The translations under genes were made by a program, and so were the position numbers. The notes under the pieces were generated by a model, which saw only the letters and a program-made list of their open reading frames with translations, made no database searches and was not told the DNA's origin. Of a DNA stretch of 59,586 nucleotides, positions 45,198 to 52,929 are shown in pieces; position 1 is the stretch's first letter, and the number at the start of each line of letters is the position of its first letter. Source of the DNA: Succinivibrionaceae bacterium (GTDB taxonomy: Bacteria > Pseudomonadota > Gammaproteobacteria > Enterobacterales > Succinivibrionaceae); assembly GCA_017480795.1 (NCBI GenBank), contig JAFURY010000011.1, positions 1 to 59,586 of the forward strand, in the 5' to 3' direction.

Positions 45198-47990
45198 CTA
45201 CTTTTCCTGCTTCTTCAGCAGAAGCGATGCCAGCAGCAGATACGCAAATATTTCAAGCGCCAGGGCGCCGTAGGCCATGGTGAAGGAGGACGCCGAAAGT
45301 CCCTTGGTGAAGGAGCCCAGGCTGATAAGCTGAAACCAGCATCCCGGAAAGGTCCGGCCCAGGATCTGCTGCGCCGTCTCCAGGGACGAAACCGGAAACA
45401 GAAAGCCCGAGAAGTTGATGCTGGGCACGATGGACAGCACCGCCGTGCCGAACACCGCGGCGATCTGCGATCTGACAAAGCAGGACACCAGAAGCCCGAA
45501 GGAGGCCGAAGCCGAGGCGGCAAGCACCGCCCCAAGGCACAGGGCGGCAAAGGAGCCCTTCACCGGAACGTCCAGCGCCAGCACCGCAAGAGAGGTAAGG
45601 ATCAGAAAACTTGCGAAGGAGATGGCCACGTATGGCAGCTGCTTGCCGACAAGATACTCCGTCACCGCCGCCGGGGAGGAATACAGATTGGCGATGGTGC
45701 CCAGCTCCTTCTCCCGCACCACTCCAAGAGCGGTCATCATGCCCGGAAACAGCACCACCGCAATCATGATAAGCCCCGGGGTCATGACGCTGATGCTGTC
45801 AAAGGTTTCGTTGTACTGAAAACGCGGCTCCAGGGAATAGGAAGCACCTGTCGCTGAGGACGACGATGCTCCTTTGGTCCTCTCCGCCAGATCTCTGGCG
45901 TACTGGGCGTTGATGCCCATGACGTAGGACGAGAGATTGCCGTTCACCGACGGAAAGACGCCGTCGGCGTAGAAGGAGACTTCAGGCTGATGGCCTTTGA
46001 GCAGATCGCGCCCGAAACCCTGGGGAATGTCCACCAGCAGCCTTGCCCGGTTGCGGCTGAGCAGTTCCCCAGCGTCCTGCCCTCTCTGATCCTCGGCCAC
46101 CGGAATTTCCTTCAGATACGGCGAACCTCTGAAATGATCGGCGTACTCCCGGCTCTCTTTTGAATTGTCGTGATCCGCCACCATAAATGGCATGGGAGTC
46201 AGATCGAAGGAAATGCCGTGAACCGCCGTCATCTCCAGGATCACGGCGCCGAACAGAGCAAAGAACATCCGCACCGGATCCCGCAGCAGCTCCCGCATTT
46301 CCCGGAAGGCGAAGGTCAGGATCAGAGCAAGGCCGCCCAGCATCCCGCCGCCGGAGGAAGATCGGCCCTCTTCCTCATGATCCCTGCGAACATCGAAGGC
46401 ATCCTCCGGGATCTCCTCCGTCGCGCCCTGCTGCTGCTCCAGATAGGAAATGAAGGTCTCCTCCAGAGAGCCGCAGCCGCTCTGGCGCACCAGCTCGGTG
46501 GGGGTGCCTGCGGCCAGCACCCTGCCCCGGTGCATGAGAGAAATGCGGTCGCAGCGCATGGCCTCGTTCATGAAATGGGTGGAGACGAAAATGGTTACCC
46601 GTCTCTTGCGGCTGAGTCTGATCAGATGATCCCAGAACATGTCCCGGGCGGCGGGATCCACGCCGCTGGTGGGCTCGTCCAGGATCAGAATTTCAGGATC
46701 GTGCAGACAGGCGGCAGCCAGCTGCAGTCTCTGCCGTACGCCCAAAGACAGCTCCGACGGATGGGCGTCCGCCACCTCAAGCAGATCGAAGGTTTCCAGC
46801 GCCCGCCGGATCCTGCCTGAAATGTCGTCAGTCTGATACAGCTGGCCGTGGAGGGAGAGATTGGCCCGCACGGTAAGCTCCTCGTAAAGGGAAAAAGCCT
46901 GGGACATATAGCCCACGTGACGGCGCATATCGGCATCGGCCCTGCCCAGAGGCACACCCAGGATGGAACCCTCCCCCGATGTGGGCTCCAGCAGGCCGGT
47001 AAGCATTTTCATGGTGGTGGATTTGCCGCAGCCGTTGGATCCGAGAAAGCCGAAAATTTCGCCGCGGCGGATCCTGAAGCTGACGCGATCAACGGCGGTG
47101 AAACTGCCAAAGGTCCGGGTCAGATCCCGGGTTTCAATCACCGGCTCCTCGCTCTGGCCGATCTCAAGAGGCGGAATGTCGAATCCCTGAACTCTGCCTC
47201 TGCGGCTCTCCGGCAGGGCCTTCATGTAGGCCTCTTCGAGACTTGATGCCTCAAAGGAAGCGATCATCTCTCCGGTGGGCATGTCCGAGACGATTTTTCC
47301 GCCATCCATAACCACAATGCGCTCGAAGCCCTCGGCCTCGTCGATATAGGCGGTGGAGACAATCATGGTCATGAGAGGATCGGCCTCCCGCATAAGACGC
47401 AGCATGCGCCAGAACTGGCGGCGCGAAAGGGGATCCACTCCGGTGGTGGGCTCATCCAGGATCAGCAACTTGGGTCTGTGAACGAGAGCGCAGCAGAGAC
47501 TGAGTTTCTGCTTCATGCCGCCTGAAAGTTTTCCCGCCGCCCGACCGGCAAAGGCGGTCAGGGAGGTGGCGGAAAGCAGAGTTCTCATCCGCGTTCGGCG
47601 CGTTTCTGCCGACAGCCCGAAAAGACTGGCGTGAAAGGCAAGATTTTCCTCCACGCTGAGGGTCGGATAAAGATTTCTGCCCAGTCCCTGAGGCATGATG
47701 GCCACATCGGAAAACAGGCGGTTGCGTTGGCCCTCGCATGAAACGTCCCGACCCAGGGTCAGAATTCTTCCCTCCTGCAGGGTTCTTATGCCCGCGATCA
47801 GAGAAAGCAGGGTCGACTTGCCGGTGCCGTCGGCGCCCACCACTCCCACCGTTTCCCCGGTTCTGATTCTGAGACTCACCCCGTCAAGAGCCGACACTCC
47901 CCCGTAGCGGTGAAAAAGATTTTCCGCCTCCACCGCATATTCCGCGCCCCTGTCGGGCGTTGACACGCCAGTCTGCATCGTCATGATCAC
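45198..47990 (-). CDS. rbbA: Double-ABC ATPase fused to ABC-2 permease (RbbA/YhiH-like)
   Basis: 930 residues (E. coli RbbA 911). Two ABC ATPase domains, then a C-terminal six-helix ABC-2 permease. NBD1: Walker A GADGTGKST (52-60), LSGGMKQK signature, ILDEPTTGVDP. NBD2: Walker A GSNGCGKST near 326, signature degenerate (LSLGVRQRL), ILDEPTSGVDP. C-terminal half (from about 570): ABC-2 permease, with REKELGTIANLYSSP in its loop. E. coli RbbA is described as ribosome-associated, but genome context with YhiI and YhhJ supports transport; the same holds here. It starts at GTG 47990 (overlapping the HlyD-like stop as GTGA) or ATG 47984; ribosome site weak. Confidence 0.88.
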   Translation of the reverse strand: MIMTMQTGVSTPDRGAEYAVEAENLFHRYGGVSALDGVSLRIRTGETVGVVGADGTGKSTLLSLIAGIRTLQEGRILTLGRDVSCEGQRNRLFSDVAIMPQGLGRNLYPTLSVEENLAFHASLFGLSAETRRTRMRTLLSATSLTAFAGRAAGKLSGGMKQKLSLCCALVHRPKLLILDEPTTGVDPLSRRQFWRMLRLMREADPLMTMIVSTAYIDEAEGFERIVVMDGGKIVSDMPTGEMIASFEASSLEEAYMKALPESRRGRVQGFDIPPLEIGQSEEPVIETRDLTRTFGSFTAVDRVSFRIRRGEIFGFLGSNGCGKSTTMKMLTGLLEPTSGEGSILGVPLGRADADMRRHVGYMSQAFSLYEELTVRANLSLHGQLYQTDDISGRIRRALETFDLLEVADAHPSELSLGVRQRLQLAAACLHDPEILILDEPTSGVDPAARDMFWDHLIRLSRKRRVTIFVSTHFMNEAMRCDRISLMHRGRVLAAGTPTELVRQSGCGSLEETFISYLEQQQGATEEIPEDAFDVRRDHEEEGRSSSGGGMLGGLALILTFAFREMRELLRDPVRMFFALFGAVILEMTAVHGISFDLTPMPFMVADHDNSKESREYADHFRGSPYLKEIPVAEDQRGQDAGELLSRNRARLLVDIPQGFGRDLLKGHQPEVSFYADGVFPSVNGNLSSYVMGINAQYARDLAERTKGASSSSATGASYSLEPRFQYNETFDSISVMTPGLIMIAVVLFPGMMTALGVVREKELGTIANLYSSPAAVTEYLVGKQLPYVAISFASFLILTSLAVLALDVPVKGSFAALCLGAVLAASASASFGLLVSCFVRSQIAAVFGTAVLSIVPSINFSGFLFPVSSLETAQQILGRTFPGCWFQLISLGSFTKGLSASSFTMAYGALALEIFAYLLLASLLLKKQEK

Positions 47991-49132
47991 AAGCCCGATG
48001 AGCCGTCAGGCAGATCGGAAGCGTGACTTTGGCAGGATGCGCCGTTCTGAAGAGACGCGCCGTCCGATCCCGTCTTTCCAGAAACCTTCGGAAAATTATC
48101 ATCCCCCTCAGAGCTTGCTGGCAGTCTCGGCGCCAGCGTCGCCGGCCAGGGGGCGCCATGACGGTATCTCACATACCCAAGAGCCGGCATGCCGCCGCTG
48201 AAGCAGCCCATGCACCGGGAGAGAACAGCAGGATCGGCCTTCAGCGTAACCCTGAACAGCAGTTTCTCCCGTTCGGCGCGGGTTTCCACGAATTTGGGAG
48301 AGAACTGCGCCTCGGAGGCGATAAAGCTGATTTTCGCCGGCAGCATATAGCCGCTGCCTTCAAACAGTATTCTGCCCTCGTCGCCGATTTTCAGTCCCGA
48401 TGCCACAGCCGAGGGAAGGAACAGATCAAGACTGAGATCAAGCGGATCCAGCACCGAGGCGATTCTGCCGCCTGACGGGATCACGGAGCCGGGATCCGCC
48501 AGAGTGTACTCCACAAAGCCCGATACGGGAGATGATACCGTCATCTCCGAAAGCGCATCCTCAAGACGCGCCAGTTCAGCCTGAGACTGGCGGATCAGGG
48601 CATCGGTCCGGGCGACTTCTGCTTCCGTCTGTTCAAGGACGCCGACCGCTCCAGCCAGAGAGGAATTCAGCTGTCTGACGGCGCTGACGTGACGTTCAAG
48701 CTCAGTCTGACCCACCAGACCGTCCTTGCGCAGCTTGCGGGCGTTTTCAAGCTCAAGACCCGCAAGCCTGATTTTTTCCCTGATCACGCCGACTTCGGCC
48801 TCCGCCGAGACTCGTCTTTTCAGCGCGGACTCCCTGGCCTTCGCTGCCGCATCCAGTCCGGCCTGGGCCGCCTGTACCTGCTGGGAGATCTGGGTGCTTT
48901 TGAGTCTTGCCACTATCTGCCCCCGAACGATGTGGTCGCCTTCGTCCACCAGCATCTCCTCCACCCTGCCGCCGTAAATGGATGCGATGTCTAGACGCTT
49001 GAGTTCGGTGCGGCCGTTGGATTCGAAAATGCCGTCCATAACTGTCTCAGGCTGGGAGACAAGACGGTATTTCACCGCGGCTGCCGCAAGAGCCGCCAGG
49101 GACGCCAGAATTATCACTGTTCTGATTTTCAT
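47987..49132 (-). CDS. HlyD-family membrane fusion protein (YhiI-like)
   Basis: 381 residues. N-terminal anchor (MKIRTVIILASLAALAAAAVK), beta-barrel/lipoyl halves (GRVEEMLVDEGDHIVRGQIVARL and SSPVSGFVEYTLADPGSVI) flanking a long coiled-coil (about 85-200). Periplasmic adaptor linking the ABC fusion to the outer-membrane factor. The C-terminal 45 residues (SEGDDNFPKVSGKTG...) are a Ser/Gly-rich tail not usual in the family. ATG at 49132 with GGAGAG six bases upstream. First gene of the exporter operon and divergent from marR; likely repressed by the MarR protein through the sites at 49177-49293. Confidence 0.88.
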   Translation of the reverse strand: MKIRTVIILASLAALAAAAVKYRLVSQPETVMDGIFESNGRTELKRLDIASIYGGRVEEMLVDEGDHIVRGQIVARLKSTQISQQVQAAQAGLDAAAKARESALKRRVSAEAEVGVIREKIRLAGLELENARKLRKDGLVGQTELERHVSAVRQLNSSLAGAVGVLEQTEAEVARTDALIRQSQAELARLEDALSEMTVSSPVSGFVEYTLADPGSVIPSGGRIASVLDPLDLSLDLFLPSAVASGLKIGDEGRILFEGSGYMLPAKISFIASEAQFSPKFVETRAEREKLLFRVTLKADPAVLSRCMGCFSGGMPALGYVRYRHGAPWPATLAPRLPASSEGDDNFPKVSGKTGSDGASLQNGASCQSHASDLPDGSSGL

Positions 49133-49197
49133 CAAAGCTCTCCATGCCGCAGGAAGACCGAAAGAGTCGCAAATATTGTTGCCCGGTAAACAATTCA

Positions 49198-49225
49198 ATT
49201 CTAGCAGTATTTGTTTACCCGTCAA
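49198..49225 (-). promoter_or_regulatory. Promoter of the exporter operon
   Basis: Minus strand TTGACG (49225-49220), 16 bp, TAGAAT (49203-49198). Operator B covers its -35 and operator A the start region. Confidence 0.65.
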
Positions 49226-49239
49226 CAATTTTGTATAAT
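49211..49239 (+). promoter_or_regulatory. marR promoter
   Basis: TTGTTT (49211-49216), 17 bp, TATAAT (49234-49239). Overlaps operator B completely, so autorepression is expected. Confidence 0.7.
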
Positions 49240-49302
49240 TATTTTTGCATATTCCCACCGGATATGGATGCGCAGATGTTTACCAGGCAACAAAGGCAAC
49301 AC

Positions 49303-49770
49303 ATGACCACAGAAACCGACACGATATTCCTGCAGCTTCTCAAGCTTATGAGCACAGTCTATCAGCGCCACGACAGGGTCAGATGCAGACTGCAGGATGT
49401 CATGCGGGAGAAGGGGATCTCCGACGCCTGCGATCTTACGGTCCATGAGTGCAGAGTCATCCGCTATATCGGAGAGCACGATGCCACCAACGCCATCACC
49501 ATGGCATCATCCCTTGGCATCAGCCGGGGGGGAATTTCAAAAATCTGCGCCAGACTGATAGCCAAAAAGGTCATCACTTCCCACCAAATGGACGGCAACC
49601 GGAAGGAAATCTTCTACCGGCTGACGCATCTTGGAAGCGAGATCAGAGATTCCCACATGGAATTCAACCGCAATGCCGAAAACGACTGCAGAAGCATCAT
49701 CGACAGCTACAGCCCCCAGCAGAAGGATGTCATCATGGATTTTCTCTTGCGGCTTGAAGGACTGCTTTAG
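49303..49770 (+). CDS. MarR-family transcriptional regulator
   Basis: 155 residues from ATG 49303. Winged-helix protein: N-terminal dimerisation helix (FLQLLKLMSTVYQRHDRVR), recognition region TMASSLGISRGGISKICARLIAKKVI, wing QMDGNRKEIFYRLTHLG, and C-terminal dimer helix. The best start is 49303: AAAGG lies seven bases upstream, and operator C (49277-49293) then falls in the leader; ATG 49264 would place operator C inside the coding region. Likely represses the exporter operon and itself; ligand unknown. Confidence 0.85.
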   Translation: MTTETDTIFLQLLKLMSTVYQRHDRVRCRLQDVMREKGISDACDLTVHECRVIRYIGEHDATNAITMASSLGISRGGISKICARLIAKKVITSHQMDGNRKEIFYRLTHLGSEIRDSHMEFNRNAENDCRSIIDSYSPQQKDVIMDFLLRLEGLL

Positions 49771-49947
49771 CCGGCAAAGGCCAGGGGCTGCCGGCGACGG
49801 CCGGCCGAGGCGGGCATGAAACATGAGAGAGGCCGCAAGTAAGGAATAAATCAGTACGGGCATCACGTGACCGCATCCGCAACGGACGCATGATCGGAAG
49901 TTAAATGATAAAATGAGGCGGTTCAGTCTGCCGGAGCAAGCCTTACC

Positions 49948-51183
49948 ATGAGTCGAAAAAAAGATTATGTCCTGAATTCACCCCAAGAGATCACCGACGA
50001 ACTGAAGCTGGCCGTGGCCACCGGCACCGTGGGCAGCCTTGTCATCAACTACAGCACCGGGATCATCAACAAGGACGGCATCGTCAGCGACTCCCCGTTC
50101 TGCGGCGTCACAACCCTCAAGCGCATAAGCTATCCGGTAAGTCTCGGCGAAAACTGCCGAAGCGTGGCGGGACTTTTCGCCGACTGCGAAAACCTTGAGC
50201 GACTGCCCATGATTGACACCTCGAAAGTAAGGGATTTTTCCCTGATGTGCCTCAACTGCCACAGCCTCAAGTCCTTCCCCGCCTATGACACCTCCTCGGC
50301 CGAAAATTTCAGGGGAATGCTTCAGACATGCTTCAGTCTCGAGGAGATTTCTCCCATGGACACCAGGAACGTCACCGATTTTTCCTACTGTTTTTCAGGA
50401 TGCTGCCGACTGAAGGAATTTCCGCTCTCCGACACCTCAAGGGCCGAAAACATGGAATCCATGTTTGACAACTGCTACTTGATTGCCTCAGCGCCACGCC
50501 TTGACACCGGCCGGGTCCGGAACTTCAACTGCATGTTCCTCTGCTGCTCCGGACTTAAGAAAATACCGAAGCTGGACACCTCCAGCGCCGAAACCGCCGT
50601 CAGCATGTTCGACTCCTGCGACAGCCTGGAGGAACTGCCTAAGCTGGACTACTCCGGCATCAAAAAGGCCTCGATGATGTTCATGAGCTGCCAGAATCTC
50701 AAAAGGGCCGTCGGCGCCAATTTCTCCTCCGCCGCCGACATTTCCTATCTGTTCGCCCACTGCCCGAAACTGGAGGAGGTTTCAGATCTGGACACCTCGT
50801 CGGCGGTGCTGGCCCGCAACACCTTCTTCGGTTGCAGATCGCTGAAGAAACTGCCGAAAATGGATCTGTCCAGGGCTGTGGACATTTCGGAGATCTGCGC
50901 CGACTGCGCCGGCCTTCAGGAGGTTCCGGATCTTGACGTATCCTCCGTCCAGAATTTCAATCACAGCTTTTCAGGCTGCGCCAGTCTGAAAAAATTTCCA
51001 GCCTGGAAAACAACGGCCGCACTGAATTTCACCTCCATGTTCGCAGGCTGCGCCGAGCTTGAGAAGGTGGAAGAATTCGAGGCGCCCGTCGCCGAAATTT
51101 TCAGAGACATGTTCAAGGACTGCGGCAGTCTGAAGGAACCGCCGAGGTTTTATACAACCGGCCAGTTCAGACTCAGAAGATAG
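49948..51183 (+). CDS. Cytoplasmic DUF285/BspA-like repeat protein
   Basis: 411 residues. After about 85 residues resembling the DUF285 N-cap (TGTVGSLVINYSTG...), there are thirteen 24-residue repeats of LDTSxVxNFxxMFxxCxxLKKxP form. Each has a cysteine at the same place. No signal peptide, lipobox or transmembrane segment is visible, so the protein appears cytoplasmic or exported by a non-Sec route. An effector-like role is possible, given the type III chaperone nearby, but there is no chaperone here. ATG with GGAG about 12 bases upstream. Confidence 0.8.
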   Translation: MSRKKDYVLNSPQEITDELKLAVATGTVGSLVINYSTGIINKDGIVSDSPFCGVTTLKRISYPVSLGENCRSVAGLFADCENLERLPMIDTSKVRDFSLMCLNCHSLKSFPAYDTSSAENFRGMLQTCFSLEEISPMDTRNVTDFSYCFSGCCRLKEFPLSDTSRAENMESMFDNCYLIASAPRLDTGRVRNFNCMFLCCSGLKKIPKLDTSSAETAVSMFDSCDSLEELPKLDYSGIKKASMMFMSCQNLKRAVGANFSSAADISYLFAHCPKLEEVSDLDTSSAVLARNTFFGCRSLKKLPKMDLSRAVDISEICADCAGLQEVPDLDVSSVQNFNHSFSGCASLKKFPAWKTTAALNFTSMFAGCAELEKVEEFEAPVAEIFRDMFKDCGSLKEPPRFYTTGQFRLRR

Positions 51184-51274
51184 ACGGCAACCGACAATCG
51201 ACGCGGACTGTCAAACTGAAACGGAGCGGATTTTTCAGCCGGCTGAGACCGAAATCACCTGAAATTTGGCAAAT

Positions 51275-51302
51275 ATGCAAGGCAAGGATAAAAACCTTGC
51301 AT
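51275..51302. repeat. Inverted repeat between convergent genes
   Basis: ATGCAAGG (51275-51282) and CCTTGCAT (51295-51302), 12-base A-rich loop. No U tract; may be a weak bidirectional terminator. Confidence 0.4.
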
Positions 51303-51363
51303 TGCGGCGACTATGGTATGTTCGGCCGGGAATCCGCAAAGCCCCATGAATTCCATTCCCGCC

Positions 51364-51774
51364 TCACCGACCGCCTTGGCGCTGTGTGCCTATGCAGGAA
51401 AGCATCAACCGATGATTGAGATTGAAGAGCATTTCGTAGCGCTTCCCGCCCTGGCTCTTTTCCTCCAGCGTCGCTCCGGCGTAGGCAAGATCCCGGGCTA
51501 TAAGATCAAGGAGACTGGTGCAGGAAATCTCGTCGGGAAAGGAAAGATAAAGCGCTCTGATCCTGTTCATCTTCCGCACGTCGGCAATTCTGTAGTCCAC
51601 CGTGAAGGTTCTGATGTAGCGGAGCATGGAATCGAAATACCCCCGACAGTCATGCTCCCGCGACTTGTCGCAGGGCATCAGCATGAGTCCTGGATCTGTT
51701 TCACCGCCAGAACACGGGGACAGATCAAGCATGAGACATAACGCAAAAGCCGGCAGACACCCGGAGTATCTCAT
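51364..51774 (-). CDS. Small exported protein, unknown
   Basis: 136 residues, not recognised. N-terminal hydrophobic leader MRYSGCLPAFALCLMLDLSPC, then a Cys-containing domain (SREHDCRGYFDSML, DEISCTSLLDLI). The lipobox would be LSPC, with an unusual Pro at -1, so lipidation is uncertain. ATG has GGAG six bases upstream; it begins two bases after the stop of the upstream gene, so the pair is coupled. Confidence 0.6.
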   Translation of the reverse strand: MRYSGCLPAFALCLMLDLSPCSGGETDPGLMLMPCDKSREHDCRGYFDSMLRYIRTFTVDYRIADVRKMNRIRALYLSFPDEISCTSLLDLIARDLAYAGATLEEKSQGGKRYEMLFNLNHRLMLSCIGTQRQGGR

Positions 51775-51776
51775 GC

Positions 51777-52346
51777 TCACTCCCGAATGCTTCTGAGTTT
51801 GGCGCGTCTTGCGACAAGGTCGTTCCAAACCTCTAAGGCTCCGGTCAGAAAACTTGACAGACATGCCTCGTCATCAAGCATATCCGTTGCCTTTGACGGC
51901 GTCTTGAAATGCGGGATCTTCGAATCGGACGCATCGGCAGTCGTCCTGCCGTCAATGGTCAGATACCGCCAGTATATCCATCCCCCAAGCGTCTGCTGAG
52001 GCTTTTTCACCTCGATTTCAAGATGTTTGAGAATTTCCACCGCAAGGATCTGATCGTTGAAACATGCGCCAGGAGGATCAGGACGGAAACCGCCAATCGT
52101 GGCAAGAACACCCGCATAGATTTTTCCCGGACTGTACCAGCTGATCTCGATGCCGGCCAGCAGATTGACGCCTTTGAAACGTCCCAAAGGAGCATATATG
52201 CCTGGCTGGATCAGATCCTTTTCATCGGTTGAAAAATATTTTTTCCCCGGATCGGCGTTGACGGCAAGCGTCATGCTTCCTCCGCCTGACAAATTCTCAG
52301 CAAGATTTTCCATCACCTGGTATATTGCCGAATGTTGCGCTTTCAC
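51777..52346 (-). CDS. Unknown protein paired with the small exported protein
   Basis: 189 residues, not recognised. Predicted mixed alpha/beta with a strand-rich core (MTLAVNADPGKKYF, GVNLLAGIEISWYSPGKIYAGVLATIGGF) and a C-terminal helix rich in Arg/Leu. No signal peptide, no transmembrane segment. GTG start at 52346 has GGGGAG six bases upstream; a TTG at 52388 would add 14 residues without a ribosome site. Two bases separate it from the downstream exported protein. Confidence 0.6.
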   Translation of the reverse strand: MKAQHSAIYQVMENLAENLSGGGSMTLAVNADPGKKYFSTDEKDLIQPGIYAPLGRFKGVNLLAGIEISWYSPGKIYAGVLATIGGFRPDPPGACFNDQILAVEILKHLEIEVKKPQQTLGGWIYWRYLTIDGRTTADASDSKIPHFKTPSKATDMLDDEACLSSFLTGALEVWNDLVARRAKLRSIRE

Positions 52347-52604
52347 AATTTGCTCCCCGCCAAAATATCGCGAAAAATGCCGGATCAAGGCTTATGCCAG
52401 AATTTAACTTTGTGGTTGAACCGGTAGCGATACATCTTTTTCCAATCCTTGAAGTATGTCGTCTGCTCAATATCATGAGATTGCGACTGCGTACCGCAAA
52501 CCAAAGCTCAACCAGACCGACTCGACAGCCTCGACTAAACTATCTTGTCTTCTCCTGCCAGGATTAGCTAGGACTAGCCAATTCTGACTAGTTCTGGCAA
52601 ATCT

Positions 52605-52654
52605 TGACTAGCCTTGACTAGCCTTGACTAGCCTTGACTAGCATTGACTAGCCT
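52605..52654. repeat. Five tandem decamers TTGACTAGCC, CTAG-rich
   Basis: Units at 52605, 52615, 52625, 52635 (one change) and 52645. Degenerate copies extend back to about 52565, giving eight or nine CTAG tetramers in under 100 bp. The flanking 52347-52604 has no gene that I can support. Confidence 0.85.
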
Positions 52655-52847
52655 TCTCATGTTGTGCAAGAAACCACTCCGCATGAACAGCCCTGCCACG
52701 AACTTCCACTACGCCTTCAGTTTTCATGCATTGAAGAAGGTTTGAAAGTTTTTTGTATTGCTTTTCTTCCGTTAGAACATAGGAAAATGCATGCTTCACA
52801 GTTTCAAAAATATTTGTCTTTCTCGAAGGGCCATTTAAGGGCCATTT
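52639..52847 (-). pseudogene. Remnant of an unidentified coding region
   Basis: Sixty-eight open codons on the minus strand (NGPSRKTNIFETVKHAFS..., AVHAEWFLAQHEKASQC) between two stop codons, with no start or ribosome site. Composition looks coding and its last codons run into the decamer repeats. It reads like the winged-helix end of a regulator or ATPase; not enough to name. Confidence 0.3.
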
Positions 52848-52929
52848 TTAAGAGCGGATGCTATCAGCAAACACCTCCAGAGAGCATTCCGCTTCATTGG
52901 CGCAAATATGAATTCATACCGGTAACAGT

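Larger units (their letters stand above)
49177..49293. promoter_or_regulatory. Three-copy operator between the exporter operon and marR
   Basis: A: TTGTTGCC-C-GGTAAACAA (49177-49194). B: TTGTTTACC-C-GTCAACAA (49211-49228). C: TGTTTACC-A-GGCAACAA (49277-49293), the reverse complement of A apart from one base. Shared core TGTTTACCnGKCAACAA, itself a TTGTT/AACAA dyad of MarR type. B covers the -35 of both promoters; A lies at the expected exporter start site; C lies in the marR leader. Confidence 0.7.

Noticed and set aside
52605..52654. CRISPR array
   Set aside because: Decamer units are contiguous with no spacers and no cas genes nearby.
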